Part shown: one piece after another, positions 60,343-64,000 of the stretch | Layout of the letters: every line of letters begins with the position of its first letter | How positions within the stretch are numbered: position 1 is the stretch's first letter | Source of the DNA: Diphasiastrum complanatum | Taxonomy: Eukaryota > Streptophyta > Lycopodiopsida > Lycopodiales > Lycopodiaceae | DNA: 64,000 nt | Assembly (NCBI GenBank): GCA_029204225.1 | Contig: CM055112.1 | Coordinates: 23,284,996-23,348,995 of the forward strand | Direction: 5' to 3' | The notes under the pieces: model-generated | Seen by the model: only the letters and a program-made list of their open reading frames with translations | Told to the model about the DNA's origin: nothing | Database searches by the model: none | Made by a program: the position numbers and the translations under genes

Positions 60343-63300
60343 CTATTCAGACACAAATGGATACCAAATAGACTTGAAATATGGATAGCACCTCACCTCT
60401 CCATCTTCATCCCTAATAGCATCATCTCCCTTGGTTAGCTCATCACCTGTAGCAGAAAATTTCCTTCATGACAAGTTGCTATCGTCTTTCACATCACAGA
60501 TTCATTAAGCTGGTCGCTTTCAAACTGCTGCACATTGAGCTATCTAATGGTGCTATTTGATTACAAAACTTTTTATTATGTTTCTAATAACTTTAGTTTG
60601 TTCCAGTCCAAATTCACTAAAACAAAGGGCCAATAAAAAGTTTTCAAGTTCCCACCGTTGTAAGAATAGAGCCCATCATTATGAGATGTGTTACACACAT
60701 CAGAAGTAAGGAACATGACCTTGGTCAAAAGGATAATGCAGAAAAACATCTTTGTATATAGACTTTCTGCTAAAGCAACTCTACCTCCATCTTCCTGTAG
60801 ATCAGATTGCCAAAGCGTAAGATTATCGCGCAGAAGTTGCATTATCAAGGTGCTATCTTTATACGACTCCTCACTTAGCGTGTCAAGCTCTGCTATCGCC
60901 TCATCAAATGCTTGTTTTGCCAAGTGACATGCTCTGTTGTCCAATGATCAATAGCTATAATCACCAAAGCTGGAAGAAACATAAAGCTGCAGGAGTTCAC
61001 AACTATAATATCCTCTCTTAAATAAAACACTGATGTAGGAGTGACAATTAGGGAGCCTACCGCTCAGGGGAGTTCAGTATCTCGTAGTAAAATACAGAAA
61101 AATTCAGTGCCAACCCAAGCCTGATAGGGTGTGTTGGCGCCAAATCGGTCCCAGCCGTATTCGAAGCAGCCTGCATGATTTGCCAGATACAAAAGGGCAA
61201 GGGCACAATTAGGACGAAAAACTTCTAGCCGAAAGCTGCCTCCTTAACCATCACCACAATACAAGAGAGGAACAACATAAGGTATGTGGAAAAGCACCTG
61301 ATATGCTTTAAAAGAATGATCTGCAGCTTCTTTTCTCTCACTCCCACTTTTAAACTCCGCTAAGTAACGATAGTAGTCACCTTTCCTGTAGATCGTAAAA
61401 ACATTAAACCTGTCTGAAACTAAAAAAATAAGTTGTTTCTTAGCATGCTTACTACCAGATTATGATTTCAGAATGAGCAGTCAGAAGTTTTTTGCAAGGT
61501 AGGCGAGTTCTAACTTGATGCAGGAATGCAAATAGAAGAATTTAAATAGCAAAGAAGCAATGCTGGACTGTGCAAAACTTTAACACTGATAAAGAAAGAT
61601 GTAAAAAAAGATAAGGGATTACATTTTGTAGTAAAATACTGTCGACTCTCCAGTGCCTGATGATGGAATAAGATGCTCATCTATGATCGTCAATATGTCC
61701 TGACAAATTTTTGAAAGTTCCTCCTCCACTTTCTGGCGATAGTCTCGAATTCGCTTCACATTCAGCTCATTGCCCTTCCCCTCTTCCTTTTGTTCAATGG
61801 ATGACATAATCCGCCAGGAAGCCCTTCTTGCCCCAATCACATTTTTGTAACCAACAGATAGTAGGTTTCTCTCTTCAACCGTCAACTCTACATCCAATTT
61901 GGCAACCTTTTTCATAGATTCAACCATTTCTGTGACAAGAAACATTCAACAGATCAGAAGGCGATGGAGTTACCAATCCGAAATAATCAACAATTACCAC
62001 TGCCATGCTTGGCGTCTTCAAAAGGCCCTGATTCTAGATCAACATCAAGATCGAACAAGTTAGTGAGCTTGTAATCATAAAAACTCGAAATTGGATACCA
62101 GACAATAGTAAATATTCTCCAAAACAAACCTCAGATAAGAGGTTCAGATCCAACGACAGATTGCCATTATGGTTTGGTTATGATTGGCTGTAATTTGTAC
62201 TTTGGAAGGGGTTAAAGCACTAAGATGTCCATAAACTTTCACGTTGTGAATCTACCAATAGACAGCAGCAGACAAGCCTACAAAATGTTGTCTATAAGAC
62301 AATCATGACAGATCTTCAAGATCTATGAGAAAGCAACCTATTGAGGCTACCAATATCTACCCACACTTCATTTTGTCCATCTGAGAACAAAGTCACATTT
62401 GCAGAAATTACTGAGCACTTAATGATGTACACAGCAAAATGGCAAAATTCTTCCAAAATGCTGTGCTGTGCTCACAGAAAAAAGGTGGGGCAACAAAGCT
62501 GTGAACTGCAGAAAGCTCAAAATCACAGGCAATCCAAGAGCACGAATGACGATACAAAAATCTACAAGACTTTTTCACAGTATGTTTACAGCACAACATG
62601 ATATACCTATTGTCAGCCAAAATGCCAGAAAAACAAAATAAAAAAGATTGCAACCAGAAATGATGGAATCACACTATAAAACATCAATCCCAGCAACTAG
62701 CAGATCAATAAGCTGCTCCATCAATTCCAGCTACTGGCAGATCAATAGGTCGCATGCTTTATAAATAATATAATATTTCACAAACCTAAACTACAAATTA
62801 CAATATATTACGCACCATATACACAGCATAGTTTCAAAATACGAGCATAAATCCGGCTTCTGGCAGATCACACCTGCATTAACTACAAAGATTCAGAAAC
62901 TTTAACCACAAAGCCAATCATACCCCTTAGTTGGAATACTACCGTCAAATTATCAAACGTCACGACTATCAGATCAACCTCAAATACAGAGCACAAAACA
63001 CTGCACCATAATTACAAAATATTAACATCAAATCATTAAACCCTGCTACTTTCAGATCAATAATAGGCCGCATGCTCCATAAACAGCGAAAGATTTCACT
63101 ACCCTAAATCACAAACCACACGCCATACAGTATAAAGATTTCACTAACCTAAACTAAAAATCACGAAATATTGCACCATATATACATCATAGTTACAAAA
63201 TTCTACCGTCAAATCATCAAATGCCGCTACTAGCAGATCCATAGGCCGGATCAGAAACAATAAATTTTACTAACCTAAACCACAAATCCCAAAATATTGC

Positions 63301-63675
63301 ACCATATATGCATCATAGTTACATTATAAAATGCTACCGTCAAATCATCAAATGCCGCTACTGGCAGATCAATGGGCCACATGCTGCATCAACCAAAAAA
63401 GATTTCACTAACCTAAGCTACAATGCACGAAATATTGCACCATATATACAGCATAGCTACAAAGTACTACCCGTTAAATCATCAAATGCCGCTACTGGCT
63501 GATTAAGAGTCCACATGCCGCATCAACAACAATAGATTGTACTAACATAAACCACAAATCACACAATATTGCAGCATACACCGTAGTTAGAAATAAAACT
63601 ACCGTCGTAGCGCTCTGCCTGCTCGGCAAGCTTTGCCATGTAGACAGGATTTTCGCGCTCCACTGTCGGGCTCAT
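60343..63675 (-). CDS. 14-3-3 (GF14-type) protein, six coding exons
   Basis: 14-3-3 dimers bind phosphoserine/threonine motifs on client proteins in cytosol and nucleus. Exons on the minus strand: 63603-63675, 61623-61929, 61298-61385, 61061-61170, 60785-60933 and 60343-60446. All introns are GT-AG and the phases join correctly, giving 276 residues. Both family signatures are present: [11 protein letters not shown] in exon 2 (with the ligand-binding Lys and the following GARRASWR) and [21 protein letters not shown] in exon 5. The N-terminus is [24 protein letters not shown]. The start at 63675 is the Met that gives the usual N-terminus; the frame stays open upstream to 63777. The last exon contains a possible extra donor (GAG|GTGAGG at 60397/60396), so an alternative C-terminus is possible. 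No frame damage is seen. Confidence 0.93.
62690..63600. repeat. Degenerate tandem array in intron 1 of the 14-3-3 gene
   Basis: About six diverged units, 131-134 bp apart in the best part (ATGCCGCTAC at 63221, 63352 and 63486). Each has GGCAGATCAATAGGCC, TTTCACTAACCTAAAC and ATTGCACCATATATACA cores. The array stops at the splice donor of exon 1. Confidence 0.8.
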
Positions 63676-63836
63676 GACGCCCACTGCTGGGCTTCCCCAG
63701 TGCAGCAACACAGCAGCAGATCCAGCAACAAGAAACAGAAAAAACCTTGAGATCTGCTCCCTGTCAGATCCAACCAACCATCCACGCAGATCACAACATT
63801 CTCATAGGCTCCCCAAACCGCGATCATTCGCAAGCA

Positions 63837-64000
63837 CAGAAACAGCAAAAACAGAAGAAAATGCAGCAGAAGACAGCAAAAACCAGAAGAAAAATGCAGC
63901 AGAAACAGCAAAAACAGAAGAAAATGCAGCAGAAACACAAAAACAGAAGAAAATGCAGCAGAAACAGCAGAAAACAGAAGAAAATGCAGCAGAAACAGCA
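63837..64000. repeat. About 30-bp tandem repeat upstream of the 14-3-3 start
   Basis: Five or more copies of an AACAGAAGAAAATGCAGCAG unit, pyrimidine-rich on the gene strand, run off the window end. They lie in the 5' leader or promoter of the 14-3-3 gene. Confidence 0.85.

Noticed and set aside
63676-63777. Upstream in-frame Met of the 14-3-3 gene as the true start
   Set aside because: It would add 34 residues, including a hydrophobic stretch unknown in the family. Met at 63675 gives the standard N-terminus.

Overview
The window looks like nuclear DNA of a land plant with a large, repeat-rich genome. The evidence is an intron-containing 14-3-3 gene, an intronless plant-type F-box gene, Ty1/copia and Ty3-type LTR retrotransposons with plant-style primer sites (initiator tRNA-Met and tRNA-Asp), a CACTA-type transposon end, and very long GA/CT and TA microsatellites. 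A seedless plant such as a fern, or a gymnosperm, would fit, but the sequence alone does not settle the species. No CRISPR array, rRNA, intact tRNA or bacterial-type operon was seen.

Layout. 1-2.3 kb: tail and probable LTR of one Ty3-type element, with two GA tracts. 2.3-19.1 kb: a decayed Ty3-type element (LTR, tRNA-Asp primer site, gag with four zinc knuckles, protease, RT, integrase, then an extra downstream reading frame). It is broken by a CACTA-like element (4.26-7.39 kb) and by a non-autonomous LTR element (9.84-14.47 kb) that itself carries a MITE-like foldback (11.16-11.54 kb). 19.3-23.4 kb: copia element B. 23.4-26.0 kb: two plus-strand pseudogene pieces (one with an NGQHT ParB-like motif, one like FCP1-type phosphatases) separated by a minus-strand copia remnant, C. 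27.9-29.4 kb: a large foldback element. 30.4-31.7 kb: F-box gene. 32.3-40.1 kb: copia E (+), shuffled integrase and RNase H scraps, and copia D (-). 40.1-42.1 kb: an inverted second copy of the non-autonomous LTR family. 43.0-43.7 kb: a solo LTR with a perfect target duplication. 45-49 kb: microsatellites, a RING-H2 exon, hairpin-plus-TA elements and a palindrome-rich array. 49.2-54.8 kb: a 2.6-kb direct repeat pair. 55.2-55.9 kb: an inverted hairpin/TA element. 60.3-63.7 kb: 14-3-3 gene (-), with a degenerate tandem array in intron 1.

Only two genes look intact: the F-box gene (a probable substrate receptor of an SCF ubiquitin ligase) and the 14-3-3 gene (a phosphoprotein-binding regulator). 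The rest is mobile DNA at various stages of decay, with many premature stops of the C-to-T kind. The most unusual features are three copies of a GC hairpin ending at TA microsatellites (a Helitron-like 3' end), an LTR family with AGTT...AACT termini, and the multi-level nest of insertions confirmed by a 5-bp duplication.
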